From Thiodiazotropha sp050291245 (lineage in GTDB: Bacteria > Pseudomonadota > Gammaproteobacteria > Chromatiales > Chromatiaceae): a stretch of 64,000 nt of DNA. The DNA is taken from the NCBI GenBank assembly GCA_050291245.1, contig JBNKJP010000012.1:291600-355599 (forward strand). The letters are read 5' to 3'. The notes under the pieces were generated by a model, which was not told where the DNA came from, did not search any database, and was given only the letters and a program-made list of their open reading frames with translations. Shown in pieces: positions 18,189-28,275 of the stretch. The number at the start of each line of letters is the position of its first letter. The stretch's first letter is position 1. The position numbers and the translations under genes were made by a program.

Positions 18189-20399
18189 ATGATGCGATCC
18201 AATAGTAACAGGTTTGTGGATTTGATCGACGGGGCGTGGAATTGTTCATCCGTCCTCAGAACCGGCTTCGGTCTGCTGATGATCGGTCTGACAGGCATCA
18301 CCCCGGTGCGAGCCAGTGAACCGGTGCATCACGATCTTCAGGTCAACCTCAACCCCCAGGATCACCGCCTGGAGGTTACCGACAGAATCCGCCTGAGTCA
18401 TCCGGGTCAAACCCGCTTCTGGCTGCATAAGGGCCTCGAACCCCACAGTCTCACCGAGGGTGTCGCACTCGTCACGGAGGGACTGGTGGAAGGACCGGTA
18501 CCCATCGTCGCCTATCGGCTGAGCATGCCAGAGAAAACCGATCAAGTCACCCTGAGGTATGGCGGAAAAATCGAGCATCCGCTCACCCGTTATCAGGAGA
18601 GCCCAGGGCGAGAACAAGAACAGCTGAGCGGGACCCTTTCCCCGGAAGGTATATACCTGGATGCGGCGGTGGCCTGGTATCCCCGTTTTCCCGATACCCT
18701 ACAGAGTTTCAGCCTGAGCGCAACGCTGCCCGAAGGATGGCTTGCGGTCAGTCAGGGAAAGGGACCGGAGATCGAGACCCACGACGGCGCTGTCAGGGTC
18801 CACTGGCGGGAGTCCGCGCCCCAGGACGACATCTACCTGGTCGGCGCCCCCTACCACTTCTACCGGCAGGCTGCCGGCGTCCACGAGGCCCAGGTGTTCC
18901 TGAGACAGGATGATCCGCCTTTGGCGCAACGCTATCTGGACGCCACCCGAGAGTACCTGGAACTGTACGAGCATCTGATCGGCCCCTACCCCTACGCCAA
19001 GTTCGCCCTGGTCGAGAACTTCTGGGAGACCGGCTTCGGCATGCCCTCCTTTACCCTGTTGGGCCCTCGAGTCCTGCGCCTGCCGTTCATCCTGCGAACC
19101 TCCTACCCCCACGAGATCCTGCACAACTGGTGGGGAAACAGCGTCTACATCGACTACCCAACCGGCAACTGGGCGGAGGGTCTGACCAGCTATCTGGCCG
19201 ATCACCTGCTCGACGAACAACAGGGACGCGGGGCCTATCACCGTCGCCGCACCCTCCAGCGTTATCAGAATTTCATCCGCCAGGACAACGACTTTCCCCT
19301 CAGCCAATTCCATGGCCGTCACGGCAGTGCCAGCCAGGCGGTCGGCTATGGCAAGGCCTTGATGTTCTTTCATATGCTGCGACGATCCCTGGGTGACCCA
19401 CAGTTTATCGATGGACTGCGACGTTTCTACCGGGACAACCGCTATAAGAGCGCAGGCTACGAACAGTGGCGTGAGGCCTTCGAGCAGGTCGGTGCGTCTG
19501 ATCTGAAAGACTTTTTCGAGGCCTGGACCCAGCGAGAGGGAGCCCCGACCCTGGCGGTTGAAAATGTACGGGTAGCACCACAGGAGGATGGTTATACCCT
19601 GACATTGAGCCTGCTGCAGACCCAGGAATCCGCGCCTTTCCCCCTGCACGTACCCCTGTTGGTCCACTACGACGAACGACCCGCGGAATTACACCAACTG
19701 GCCTTCAATCATCGTAAGCAGACATACCGCCTGGCACTGCCCGCGCAACCCCGTCAGGTCGATGTCGATCCCTGGTACGACCTGTTCCGCAACCTCTACG
19801 GGGAAGAGACACCCCCGACCCTGAGCGGATTGTTCGGTGCCCGCAGAATCCTGTTCGTCATCCCCTCCCAGGCACCCAAGCCCCTGCAAGACGCCTATCT
19901 TGCATTGGCCCGGAACTGGGCCGAGGGTTATCCCGAAGCGGAGATCCGGGAGGATGACACGATAACCGATCTGCCGGAGGATCGCCCGGTCTGGATACTG
20001 GGGTGGGAAAACCGGTTTCGCGGAGGGTTCATGGATGGTCTCAACGGTTACCCGGTAACCGATGGGGACAAGGCCCTGATCCTAGAGGGGGGAAGATACA
20101 CCCGGTCGGACCACAGCTTCGCACTGACCCGGCGGATCAGTGAAAACCGCCCGGCACAGGCCTGGGTAGCTGGGTTTTCGGCTGCCAACCTGAGCAATCT
20201 CAGCCGCAAACTGCCGCACTATGGCAGCTACAGCTATCTGGCCTTCGCCGACGACGCCACCCGGAATATCGCCAAGGGGCAATGGCCGGTACGTACCTCC
20301 CCTCTGCGCATCCCGCTGAAACCCGGCCTACCCCTGGTCTACGCTGAAGAGCCCAGGGCACTCTATCCACCCCATTCAAAGGAGCCAACTCGTGACTGA
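18189..20399 (+). CDS. M1-family metallopeptidase, secreted
   Basis: About 736 residues with an N-terminal export segment (LLMIGLTGITPVRASE). Gluzincin zinc site HEILHNWWGN followed by WAEGLTSYLAD supplies HExxH and the downstream Glu; the pre-catalytic GMPSFTLLG replaces the canonical GAMEN exopeptidase motif, as in several periplasmic M1 relatives. C-terminal about 180 residues form an extra domain including ARRILFVIPSQAPKPLQ. Expected to cleave peptides from the N-terminus in the periplasm. The start at 18189 was taken over a TTG six bases earlier. Its stop overlaps the start of the TIGR03790 gene, so the two are coupled. Confidence 0.87.
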   Translation: MMRSNSNRFVDLIDGAWNCSSVLRTGFGLLMIGLTGITPVRASEPVHHDLQVNLNPQDHRLEVTDRIRLSHPGQTRFWLHKGLEPHSLTEGVALVTEGLVEGPVPIVAYRLSMPEKTDQVTLRYGGKIEHPLTRYQESPGREQEQLSGTLSPEGIYLDAAVAWYPRFPDTLQSFSLSATLPEGWLAVSQGKGPEIETHDGAVRVHWRESAPQDDIYLVGAPYHFYRQAAGVHEAQVFLRQDDPPLAQRYLDATREYLELYEHLIGPYPYAKFALVENFWETGFGMPSFTLLGPRVLRLPFILRTSYPHEILHNWWGNSVYIDYPTGNWAEGLTSYLADHLLDEQQGRGAYHRRRTLQRYQNFIRQDNDFPLSQFHGRHGSASQAVGYGKALMFFHMLRRSLGDPQFIDGLRRFYRDNRYKSAGYEQWREAFEQVGASDLKDFFEAWTQREGAPTLAVENVRVAPQEDGYTLTLSLLQTQESAPFPLHVPLLVHYDERPAELHQLAFNHRKQTYRLALPAQPRQVDVDPWYDLFRNLYGEETPPTLSGLFGARRILFVIPSQAPKPLQDAYLALARNWAEGYPEAEIREDDTITDLPEDRPVWILGWENRFRGGFMDGLNGYPVTDGDKALILEGGRYTRSDHSFALTRRISENRPAQAWVAGFSAANLSNLSRKLPHYGSYSYLAFADDATRNIAKGQWPVRTSPLRIPLKPGLPLVYAEEPRALYPPHSKEPTRD

Positions 20400-21654
20400 A
20401 GCACGGTTCAGGTACCTGAGCAAAGCACTGATCATCCTACTGTTGGGACTCCATGGGTTCGCGCCGGCGACAGGTCTCGGAGCAACCCTGGAGGTGCTGT
20501 TGCCGGAACACCGCCTCGCACCCTCTCAACTGGCCGTGGTGGTCAACGATAAAGACCCGCTCAGCGTGCAAATCGGCGAATATTACCGGCAGGCCCGTCA
20601 GTTGCCGGAGAAAAACCTGATCCATCTGAGTTTCCCCCCCGAGGGGAACAGTTTGAGCCCGAAGATCTTTGCGCCGCTGCGTGAAAAACTGCTCGCGCAG
20701 ACCCCGCAGCAGGTGCAGGCCTATGCCTTAACCTGGATCCGCCCTTTCCGGGTAGCCTGCATGTCGATCACTTCCGCGATCAGCCTCGGTTTCGACCGCT
20801 CCTGGTGTTCCGAACAGCGTTGCGCCGCAACCCGCTCAAGCCCCTACTACGGCTACCCAGGCATCCTGCCATGGAAGGATCTCAAGGTCCGTCCGAGTAT
20901 GGTCCTGGCCGCTGAAACCCTCGATCAGGCCAAGGCCCTGATCGACCGGGGTGTGACCGCGGACGGCACCCTTCCGGCGGGCACCGCCTACCTGCTGAGC
21001 ACCCATGACAAATCACGCAATGTGCGCGCCAAGGACTATGCCCTGGTGCAACGCCTGATGTCGGGTTGGATCGACACCCGAATCCTCAGGACCGATACCC
21101 TGAAAGACCGGGATGACGTGCTGTTCTACTTCACCGGCCTGACCCGGGTGGAGGGTCTGGAGAGCCTGAGGTTTCGCCCCGGGGCCATCGCCGACCATCT
21201 GACCTCGGCGGGAGGAATACTCAACGGCACCCGGCAGATGAGCGCCCTGCGCTGGTTGGAAGCGGGGGCGACCGGCAGCTACGGCACCGTGGTCGAACCC
21301 TGCAACCATCCGGGCAAGTTTCCCGCCCCCCGATTCTTGATGGAGAGTTACGGGCGGGGCGCCAGCCTGATCGAATCCTACTGGCGCAGTGTGCAGCAGC
21401 CCGGAGAAGGGATCTTCATCGGCGAACCCCTGGCGGCCCCTTTCGACGGCGCGGCCCTGGCGCGGACCCCCACCGGTCTGCGCCTGAGCACGCGAAACCT
21501 GTGGCCCGGTCGCTACAGGATCAGCCACTCGGTCAATCCCATCGGCCCGTTTCACGAAGTGGGTCGAATGACCGTACAGCCGCACCAGACCGGGTTCGAC
21601 CTCCCGGACCGGGGTGACGGCTACTACCGGGTAGAAGCGCTGGATTCCCCCTGA
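20392..21654 (+). CDS. TIGR03790-family secreted protein
   Basis: 420 residues, GTG start at 20392 with AAAGGAG eight bases upstream and overlapping the M1 stop. A signal peptide (LIILLLGLHGFAPATGLGA) precedes the TIGR03790 pattern: LAVVVNDKDPLSVQIGEYY, ARQLPEKNLIHLSFP, GVTADGTLPAGTAYLL, and the late YGTVVEPCNHPGKFPAP. Function of this family is unknown. Coupling with an M1 peptidase supports a joint envelope role (inference). The 3' end overlaps the convergent glycosyltransferase by 31 bases. Confidence 0.82.
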   Translation: MTEARFRYLSKALIILLLGLHGFAPATGLGATLEVLLPEHRLAPSQLAVVVNDKDPLSVQIGEYYRQARQLPEKNLIHLSFPPEGNSLSPKIFAPLREKLLAQTPQQVQAYALTWIRPFRVACMSITSAISLGFDRSWCSEQRCAATRSSPYYGYPGILPWKDLKVRPSMVLAAETLDQAKALIDRGVTADGTLPAGTAYLLSTHDKSRNVRAKDYALVQRLMSGWIDTRILRTDTLKDRDDVLFYFTGLTRVEGLESLRFRPGAIADHLTSAGGILNGTRQMSALRWLEAGATGSYGTVVEPCNHPGKFPAPRFLMESYGRGASLIESYWRSVQQPGEGIFIGEPLAAPFDGAALARTPTGLRLSTRNLWPGRYRISHSVNPIGPFHEVGRMTVQPHQTGFDLPDRGDGYYRVEALDSP

Positions 21655-22637
21655 GCCGGACCTTCGGGAGCCCCGGGGATGGTGTCGAACAGCCCGGCTT
21701 TCACACCTTTTAACACAGACAGAAGTTTGGCCCCGCGATCCTGCTCGAACATCAGGATGCGGAACAGGTCCTGGGCGGTCGCCAGCAGGTCGTAGAGCAC
21801 GAATCCGGGCAGACGCCACAGGTACTCCCGCCAGATCCGGGACCGGTTGCGGTAGATGGTGAAACGGCGACGGGGAGGATGGTTCCAGGCCCAGAAACGT
21901 CGTCCCAGGAAACGGTGTTCGGTCTGCGCCCCCAGGTGATGGCGCAGCACCGCGTCCCCGACCGCCGCGATACGATAGCCCCGACGCAAGGTACGCAGGC
22001 AGAAATCCACATCCAGGTAGTCGATATCGAATGCCTCCCGAATCAACCCCAGTTCCCGGAACAGATCCGCCCGGATCAGGCTGCCGGAACTAATGGCGAT
22101 GAACAGGTTTTCAATCACCCCTTGGTTGTGGAAATCCTCGATTGTGAACCGGGGGGCGCTGAAATGCCCCCCTGGCGCGGTGACATAGCGGGCGTCCCGG
22201 GCGACCGCCTGCTCCTGGTAGCGGGGCACCAGGATACGGGTGGCCGGATCCAGGTCGTGCTGCGACAGCGCCTGGTACAGATGCGTTACCATGCCGGGTT
22301 CCGCCAGACTGTCGTCATCCATCAGCAAGATCCACCCGGCGCCCTGTTCGAGGGCTTGGAGGATACCGATGTTCTGTGCCTTCGCCAGACCGAGGTTGGC
22401 CCCATTGCTCACCAGTTGCACCCGCTCGCCCAGGGTATTTGCCAAATGTCTGAGAAATGCCTGGGATGTCGCCTGAGTACTGTTATCCACGATCACCACC
22501 TGTTGCACCTGATCCAGGTAGCTCTCCAGCGCGGTTTGGAATGATTTGTCCACATTGTAACTGACCGTGACGGCGATGATCCGGGGTGGGTCAGATTGAT
22601 TCGGCACAGCCGGGGGCTTAGTCTGATCCTGTTGCAT
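21624..22637 (-). CDS. Family 2 glycosyltransferase, rhamnosyltransferase-like
   Basis: 337 residues of GT2 (GT-A fold): IIAVTVSYN start, VVIVDNST, NLGLAKAQNIG nucleotide-sugar region, and the metal-binding LLMDDDSLAEPG. FDIDYLDVDFCLRTLRRGY near residue 205 is the E/D-rich catalytic end typical of rhamnosyltransferases. Transfers a sugar, probably dTDP-rhamnose derived, in cell-surface polysaccharide synthesis; no other glycan genes adjoin. No signal peptide. Confidence 0.85.
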   Translation of the reverse strand: MQQDQTKPPAVPNQSDPPRIIAVTVSYNVDKSFQTALESYLDQVQQVVIVDNSTQATSQAFLRHLANTLGERVQLVSNGANLGLAKAQNIGILQALEQGAGWILLMDDDSLAEPGMVTHLYQALSQHDLDPATRILVPRYQEQAVARDARYVTAPGGHFSAPRFTIEDFHNQGVIENLFIAISSGSLIRADLFRELGLIREAFDIDYLDVDFCLRTLRRGYRIAAVGDAVLRHHLGAQTEHRFLGRRFWAWNHPPRRRFTIYRNRSRIWREYLWRLPGFVLYDLLATAQDLFRILMFEQDRGAKLLSVLKGVKAGLFDTIPGAPEGPAQGESSASTR

Positions 22638-22674
22638 ACTTAAATCTGGTGTCTCAACTAATACGCTAGAGTTG

Positions 22675-22809
22675 AATGGTACTTACTTAAGGCGATGCTC
22701 GGTATTTTTAGTCATTCCGGCGTATGCCGGAATCCAGGAATAACGCACCGTCAAGCATCTTGGATCCCGGCCTACGCCGGGATGACGGTGTTTTTTTTGC
22801 CTAAGTGCC
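22675..22809. repeat. Composite palindromic repeat (MITE/BIME-like)
   Basis: Two inverted copies of a GTCATTCCGGCGTATGCCGG unit, at about 22,711-22,737 and 22,761-22,787, each itself palindromic, flanked by near-inverted ends GGTACTTACTTAAGGC and GCCTAAGTGCC. A shorter relative lies at 14,768-14,835. It could fold into a long hairpin and sits upstream of the flavoprotein gene. Confidence 0.65.
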
Positions 22810-23002
22810 GTTAGCGCTAGAGTTTATCGGCTATTTCTTTATCAATAGCAAGGATTTGATCGGAGCCCGACATGCTATAAGTCTTCAGACTATAGAGGTA
22901 GATAACAGCGGTTAGAAACAGAATTTCAGCACAGCTTGAAGGCGGACTCTCAAGCGGTTAATGTGCCGCCTATCGAGCTATTGATCATAGGTAGATTGCA
23001 TC

Positions 23003-23869
23003 ATGTCCAACGCCACTGACGAATACCTGCTTGAAAACACCTGCAACGCGGTCATCAAATCCTCGGTCCGAATCACCCCGGAAAACACCGATGAGGTGCG
23101 ACAAATCGTATTGCAAATCGACGACCCCGCATTTCGCTATGCGACGGGACAATCCATCGGTGTGCTGGTGCCCGGCCCCCATGAGTTCGGCAATGAATAC
23201 CACCACCGCCGCTACTCGATCGCCAACCCGGTTCAGACCGGTAACCCGGAACATATCGAGCTGGAGATCCTGGTACGTCGCTGTTTCTACCTCGACGAGA
23301 TATCCGGCGAGCGCTATCCGGGGATTGCATCGAACTACCTGTGCAATGCGAAAAACGGCGACACTCTGAAGATCACCGGCCCTTTTCGCAGCCCTTTCAA
23401 GATACCCGCCGACAGATCCAGCCCTTTGTTGATGATCGGCACGGGAACCGGGGTGGCGCCGTTCCGTGCCTTCATCCGCCAGATCTATGATCAGTTCGGT
23501 GGCTGGGAAGGCAAGGTGCGACTCTACTACGGCGACAACGGGGGCATGAACCTGCTCTACCTGAACGATATGCAGAAAGATCTGGCGCAATACTATGACG
23601 ACAAAACCTTCCAGGCCTTCAGCGCCCTGACAGACCGCCCACTCACCTCTGTGGAACAAGGCTTGGAGGAGAGCCTCGCCGCCCATGCGGATGAGTGCCG
23701 GGAGATGATTCTCGAGCCGAAAACCCATGTCTTCATGGGCGGACTCGAGAAGGCCTCGGAGGCCTTCGACAAAGTCATGGCGCAGGCCTTTGGGTCCGCT
23801 GAAGCCTGGCAACAGCAACGTAAAACCCTGGTCGAACAGGGGCGCTGGGCGGAGTTGTTGTACCACTGA
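23003..23869 (+). CDS. Ferredoxin-NADP(+) reductase-type flavoprotein
   Basis: 288 residues with plant-type FNR layout: FAD motif RRYSIANP at about residues 69-76, NADP-binding GTGTGVAPFRAF at about 146-157, and KTHVFMGGLEKASEAFDKV near the C-terminus. It would exchange electrons between NADPH and ferredoxin or flavodoxin in the cytoplasm. The C-terminal aromatic residue is followed by His (ELLYH). Stands alone after the palindromic repeat. Confidence 0.88.
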   Translation: MSNATDEYLLENTCNAVIKSSVRITPENTDEVRQIVLQIDDPAFRYATGQSIGVLVPGPHEFGNEYHHRRYSIANPVQTGNPEHIELEILVRRCFYLDEISGERYPGIASNYLCNAKNGDTLKITGPFRSPFKIPADRSSPLLMIGTGTGVAPFRAFIRQIYDQFGGWEGKVRLYYGDNGGMNLLYLNDMQKDLAQYYDDKTFQAFSALTDRPLTSVEQGLEESLAAHADECREMILEPKTHVFMGGLEKASEAFDKVMAQAFGSAEAWQQQRKTLVEQGRWAELLYH

Positions 23870-24218
23870 AAGATATCACCGTTCCCACACATAGACAGCT
23901 GTTGCTCTGATACCGCTGGTCTTGAAATATATCGGCTTAGCCTTTCCAGCTTATGCCGTTTATCTTTATTCCGAGCCAGTAATGACTGATGGCAGGCCCC
24001 GATTGACGCTTGGACTGTTTGCCCTCCCGTCGCATTGCCGTTACATTAGAAAATTGCATGAACAATCGGGGTCTGCTTTACTTCTCCTGGGTCAGAGGAA
24101 ATGCCTTTCTATTAATACGGTTTCCATTTTGTCCATTGGGCATTGCTACCCCAATTCGCCCATATGAAGCCCTTGTTAGAATGGGTGTCAACGCAACCGT
24201 TATCTTCAAGCATATTTA
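23870..24218. other. Intergenic region, nothing recognised
   Basis: About 350 bases between convergent genes. Short open frames here have no family features. No clear terminator with a T-tract was seen. Confidence 0.45.
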
Positions 24219-24827
24219 TCAGCGGTCATGTAATATCTTGCGCCCTCTTCGTATCATAACCAAAGCAACCAATCCGGTACCTAACAACGGCAAGGAGGGT
24301 GGCAAAGGTACAACTGAAACCGTCCCGGTATTTATTGTATAAGTTAATGGGTTACCTGCAGAATCTCCTAGAGAATTTGCACTTATACCAAGAGTGCTAT
24401 CACCGACACCAACGGCATAAAGGCTCATCGTTGCCAGGGTGAAACTATCGGCTTGGAATGTTTCAAGATCGCTAGCCCCATCCAGGGACAACTCGAAGAG
24501 GTTTATTAAGCCAGATACGGAATTATCATAAGACGTTATATTACCAAACCCTAATACGTCCAGTTGATCACCCAATGAAGGATCACCAAAAGACACACCG
24601 TCAAAAGCTAACAAACTGGGTTCATAACTGATGTTAAAGTCGAAAACACTGAGGGAAGGCGTTACCCCACTTCCCAACTCTGACACTTCCAGCCCCACAT
24701 TAATTTTTGACCCGACAACAACTGACTGATAGGAGGGAGTAAGACTGATTGTGACTGCATTGGCAGCAGTTGTCGTGAGAAACCACATGCAGAGAGCCAT
24801 GATCCAATTAGTTATGCGATGGTTCAT
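24219..24827 (-). CDS. PEP-CTERM protein with cohesin-like domain
   Basis: 202 residues from the second of two adjacent ATGs (24827), with AAGGAAAG upstream. Signal peptide (LCMWFLTTTAANA), then a cohesin-like beta-sandwich: SLTPSYQSVVVGSKINVGLE, VFDFNISYEPSLLAFDGV and the closing TMSLYAVGVGDSTLGI. The C-terminus is a PEP-CTERM sorting tail: VPLPPSLPLLGTGLVALV followed by RRGRK, which an exosortase would process. Cohesins bind dockerins; the gene directly upstream ends in a dockerin, so a matched surface pair is likely (inference). No exosortase lies in this window. Confidence 0.8.
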   Translation of the reverse strand: MNHRITNWIMALCMWFLTTTAANAVTISLTPSYQSVVVGSKINVGLEVSELGSGVTPSLSVFDFNISYEPSLLAFDGVSFGDPSLGDQLDVLGFGNITSYDNSVSGLINLFELSLDGASDLETFQADSFTLATMSLYAVGVGDSTLGISANSLGDSAGNPLTYTINTGTVSVVPLPPSLPLLGTGLVALVMIRRGRKILHDR

Positions 24828-24855
24828 CATTCTTTCCTTTTCGGTTTCGTCAATA

Positions 24856-27800
24856 CTATTCCGTTGCACACCTTGTTCGGCTACAGAGCAGAACAAGCTT
24901 TCTCGCATCCAGCATGGTGATAACGCCATCGCTATCGAGATCGCAGACACTGCCGCAGCTGGAATCATCCACCACCATATTGCGGTCTTGCAAAATGAAC
25001 TCGAGATCGATGCGATCGACATCTCCATCTCTATCGAAGTCACCAGGGACTGGCTGAGACGCAGGAAGGAAAGCAGCGAAGCGGGAGAAGTGACTGGCAT
25101 TGAAAGTAATTGTATTGCTCAACCAGTTGATACGGACGTTGCTGATTCCGGAATCGGGATCAGTATGATAGACCCACTGCTGGTCACTGACCCTAAAGTA
25201 CCCGATATTGAGATCTTCCTCGAAGGCTGACTCAAGCATATCTACCGGCTTTTCAAACTGCAGGGTGATAGTCACCACATGGTTGGTATCGATCCGCACC
25301 CCACCATCCTCGAAGAAAAAGTCATAGAGTGCGCTTACTGACTGATCACTATTATTGGCTATCGTATCACCGGGATCACCATAGCGTCTAACGGTCAGCC
25401 TGACCGCCTGTGTGTCGGCACCGGCAAGGGCGAATGGCGGTACGTATACCTGGGTACTGTCCTGTGTACCCATGATTCTGGTATCGCCACCCATGGCATT
25501 GAAGAAGTTGGTGGAGGCGCTGCTCAGCAGGTTGCTTGCCACTTCAAAACTGAAACTGGCACTTGCCGGATTGCCCGCGATCACTGATAAAATCCCCTCG
25601 CTCATATCGATCCAGACCAGCTCCTCGCCCGCCGTCACCTCACAGCTGACCAAATAGTTGCTGGCGTTGATCTGCTGTACATCAAGGGAGCTGCAGCCGG
25701 AAGAAGTGACACTCCCGCGAGCAACGATGTTCGGAGTGGAGAGCAGAGGTTGATCCGAAGTGAGCGTGACTGACAGGGTTATCATGCCGCCTACTTCGCT
25801 GACTGTCGAAGCACTGTCAAACAGGGGTGGAGTCGGCGTGAGCCGGATCGAATCAGTCAGGGTCAGTCCCTGGTTGGGACTCAGGGTCAACAGTCCACCA
25901 GGTGGATACTGCACTGTCGCATAGCCCGCGGCATGGATACCCAGTAGATAGTCACCAGCCGGCAGGTCCCCAATGGTAAAGTCGCCATTGACGGTGATGC
26001 CTGCCTCATGGCTGTTCTGGTGCGGATTGTACGCCACCACTTGAGCGCCGTTGACAGGGGTGGCAGTGTCGTCGACCACGCGACCACTGATCGAACCGGG
26101 CTGGGAGTCTAGGGCAACGTCGAAGCTTGTGGTGGGCGAATTGACGCTCACCGTAGCGGTGAAGTCAGCATAACCCGGTTTGCTCACTAGCAGATTATAG
26201 CTGCTGCTAACCAGGCCGCTCACCGCGTAAGCGCCGGTGACGTCGCTCACATCCGTTTTACCATTCTCGGTGATCTCCACACGCACGCCTTCCAGTGGCA
26301 GGCCTGTGACCGCATCGATGATCAGGCCATTGAGATTGGCGCCAACTTCGAGGTTGATGTCCTGAACCGTGGTGGTGTCACGGGTCACCACAATACCTTC
26401 TATGGTCTGGTCAACAAAACCATGGGAGAGGATCCGCAGAGTGTAGCGCCCCGCCGGGAGATGGCTGATGCGATAGGCCGGCGCGAAGCTGAGCCAGGCG
26501 AGTGCATCACCAAAGCTGGTATCTGTCGATGTCTCCTCGTTGAAGACGAGGATGTAGGTCATACATGGATTGAAAGGTGCTGCAATAGGATAGGAGATCG
26601 TTCCTTCCAATATGCCGGCTTCCGTGTTCGGTGGCATGCGGAAGTCCTGACCGGTGAGGGTTTCACCCTCGACCAAACTCCAACGCCGGTGATCATGAAA
26701 TATCAAGCATATACCACGATCTGTCACGAAATCAGTAAAAAACAGCCCATCGACATTACCCGGCGGCAGTGCCAGCCGGTAATCGCCGACATTCTCTGTC
26801 GGATCTGACTCAAAATAACCGGCATAGCCATCGTCTATCTGGGTAAAGCCAAGCATCATGGCTGGTTCATGGGACTGATAGACAAAGTCTCTTGGGATCG
26901 CGATTACGGCGCTATGACAGCTCCTACCGGTTGAACTAGAATGTTCGTTGTCGAGATAGTTGGGCAGTATTGTGCCTGTGCTGTCAGTCTGGCAGCTGTT
27001 GCTCTGGTAATCGATCACCCGGCCAACGACACTTGTTGCCTGCCCGGCCCTGTGCATCACCAGGTCGAGGTCGGTCTGTTCGCCCGAAACAACGACAACC
27101 CCACTCCGGCTCGTCATGACCCAATCGTCCTTGGTTGCACGCAGGGTGTACTCACCGGGCGGAACGTTGTCCAGGGTGTACTGACCCAAAGCATCGGTTG
27201 GTGGAAGTTCCTCTTCATTCAACTCGCTACCGTCCGAATCGAAACCTTCAATTTCTATCTCCACCCCGACGATAGGCATACCGGCCGTGTCGGTCACCAC
27301 TCCTGCGATAGCCCCAGCCACCCGCATGACCATATCTGGCGCCTGGGCGCAAGAGAGTCCAGGTGTTACCGTAAACGGACCGACAAAACGCTCGCCACTG
27401 CCGTACTTGACCCCATCGAGGAGTACCGGGCTTAGATCCCCGGGCCTGATGTAGACGTAAGCCTGATCCGTGGAAGGCAGAGGCAGAATGGTATAGCCAC
27501 CATCAGAATCAGTCCTCGTAAGCGGTATATCGAGAATACCGACATGCGACCCGATCATCACACCCGGTATGCCTTCCCCCTGTTCGTTAACGACTCGTCC
27601 TCTGATACACCCTCCTTCCTCCAAGGCAAAATCGGGCCCGCGTACTCCCTGGATCGTCGCCTGATAGAGGCCAGGGGCTATGGTAGCACTGTATGTGGTG
27701 ATATCCGGTAAGGCTCCCAAATAAGCATCCCGTGTCGACACTACATAGAACTCGCCAGGTGAGGGAAGTGTCCAGATTCTATAGAGGCCGCTATCGTCGG

Positions 27801-28275
27801 TCGTCGCGGAGTGCCAACCGTGGCCATCCTTATACCATTCCGCATGGGCGTACACTGTGGCTCCAGGGATCGGGATCCCGCTGTCCGTTCTTACGTATCC
27901 CCAAATAAACCCAGCTTGGTACATCTCCAGATCCATGTCGACTGTCTCGGTATTGTCAAATACCTGCACGCTGTCGAGATAAGCCTCGACAAAGCGTCTC
28001 CCACTGCTGTCCTCGAAAGACAGAATATGGACCTGGTACTGACGCGGATCCAAATCGGTAAAATGGTACCTGCCATGAGTATCAGTGACGACACTGGCGC
28101 GGAGAATCGAGCTTTCGCTATTAAACAAAAGCACAGTTATACCTTGCATCGGTATGTTGTTACTGTGATCCCTAACCGTACCTGAGAGCGAACCAACAGC
28201 AGATACCATGCCCGATTCCAAAAGCAATAGAAGACACAAGAGCACTAAGGAGAAGGGGCGGAAATATGCAAGCAT
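24856..28275 (-). CDS. Large surface protein with carboxypeptidase-regulatory-like repeats and C-terminal dockerin
   Basis: 1139 residues from the ATG at 28275, placed five bases after AGGAGG. Signal peptide (LVLLCLLLLLESGMVSA), then at least six carboxypeptidase-regulatory (CarboxypepD_reg) sandwich repeats with the pattern G-x-V-x-D-x-x-G-x-P-x-x-G-V, for example SGTVRDHSNNIPMQGITVLL, GYVRTDSGIPIPGATVYA and SGRVVDDTATPVNGAQVVAY. The last 64 residues contain two EF-hand-like calcium loops, DFDRDGDVDRIDL and DLDSDGVITMLDA, a type I dockerin. Such proteins are exported adhesion or scaffold proteins. The downstream cohesin-like PEP-CTERM gene is 28 bases away and probably in the same operon. 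Confidence 0.85.
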   Translation of the reverse strand: MLAYFRPFSLVLLCLLLLLESGMVSAVGSLSGTVRDHSNNIPMQGITVLLFNSESSILRASVVTDTHGRYHFTDLDPRQYQVHILSFEDSSGRRFVEAYLDSVQVFDNTETVDMDLEMYQAGFIWGYVRTDSGIPIPGATVYAHAEWYKDGHGWHSATTDDSGLYRIWTLPSPGEFYVVSTRDAYLGALPDITTYSATIAPGLYQATIQGVRGPDFALEEGGCIRGRVVNEQGEGIPGVMIGSHVGILDIPLTRTDSDGGYTILPLPSTDQAYVYIRPGDLSPVLLDGVKYGSGERFVGPFTVTPGLSCAQAPDMVMRVAGAIAGVVTDTAGMPIVGVEIEIEGFDSDGSELNEEELPPTDALGQYTLDNVPPGEYTLRATKDDWVMTSRSGVVVVSGEQTDLDLVMHRAGQATSVVGRVIDYQSNSCQTDSTGTILPNYLDNEHSSSTGRSCHSAVIAIPRDFVYQSHEPAMMLGFTQIDDGYAGYFESDPTENVGDYRLALPPGNVDGLFFTDFVTDRGICLIFHDHRRWSLVEGETLTGQDFRMPPNTEAGILEGTISYPIAAPFNPCMTYILVFNEETSTDTSFGDALAWLSFAPAYRISHLPAGRYTLRILSHGFVDQTIEGIVVTRDTTTVQDINLEVGANLNGLIIDAVTGLPLEGVRVEITENGKTDVSDVTGAYAVSGLVSSSYNLLVSKPGYADFTATVSVNSPTTSFDVALDSQPGSISGRVVDDTATPVNGAQVVAYNPHQNSHEAGITVNGDFTIGDLPAGDYLLGIHAAGYATVQYPPGGLLTLSPNQGLTLTDSIRLTPTPPLFDSASTVSEVGGMITLSVTLTSDQPLLSTPNIVARGSVTSSGCSSLDVQQINASNYLVSCEVTAGEELVWIDMSEGILSVIAGNPASASFSFEVASNLLSSASTNFFNAMGGDTRIMGTQDSTQVYVPPFALAGADTQAVRLTVRRYGDPGDTIANNSDQSVSALYDFFFEDGGVRIDTNHVVTITLQFEKPVDMLESAFEEDLNIGYFRVSDQQWVYHTDPDSGISNVRINWLSNTITFNASHFSRFAAFLPASQPVPGDFDRDGDVDRIDLEFILQDRNMVVDDSSCGSVCDLDSDGVITMLDARKLVLLCSRTRCATE

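Noticed and set aside
18699..19667. Minus-strand open frame opposite the M1 peptidase
   Set aside because: Antisense of a gene with clear zinc-site motifs; no family features.
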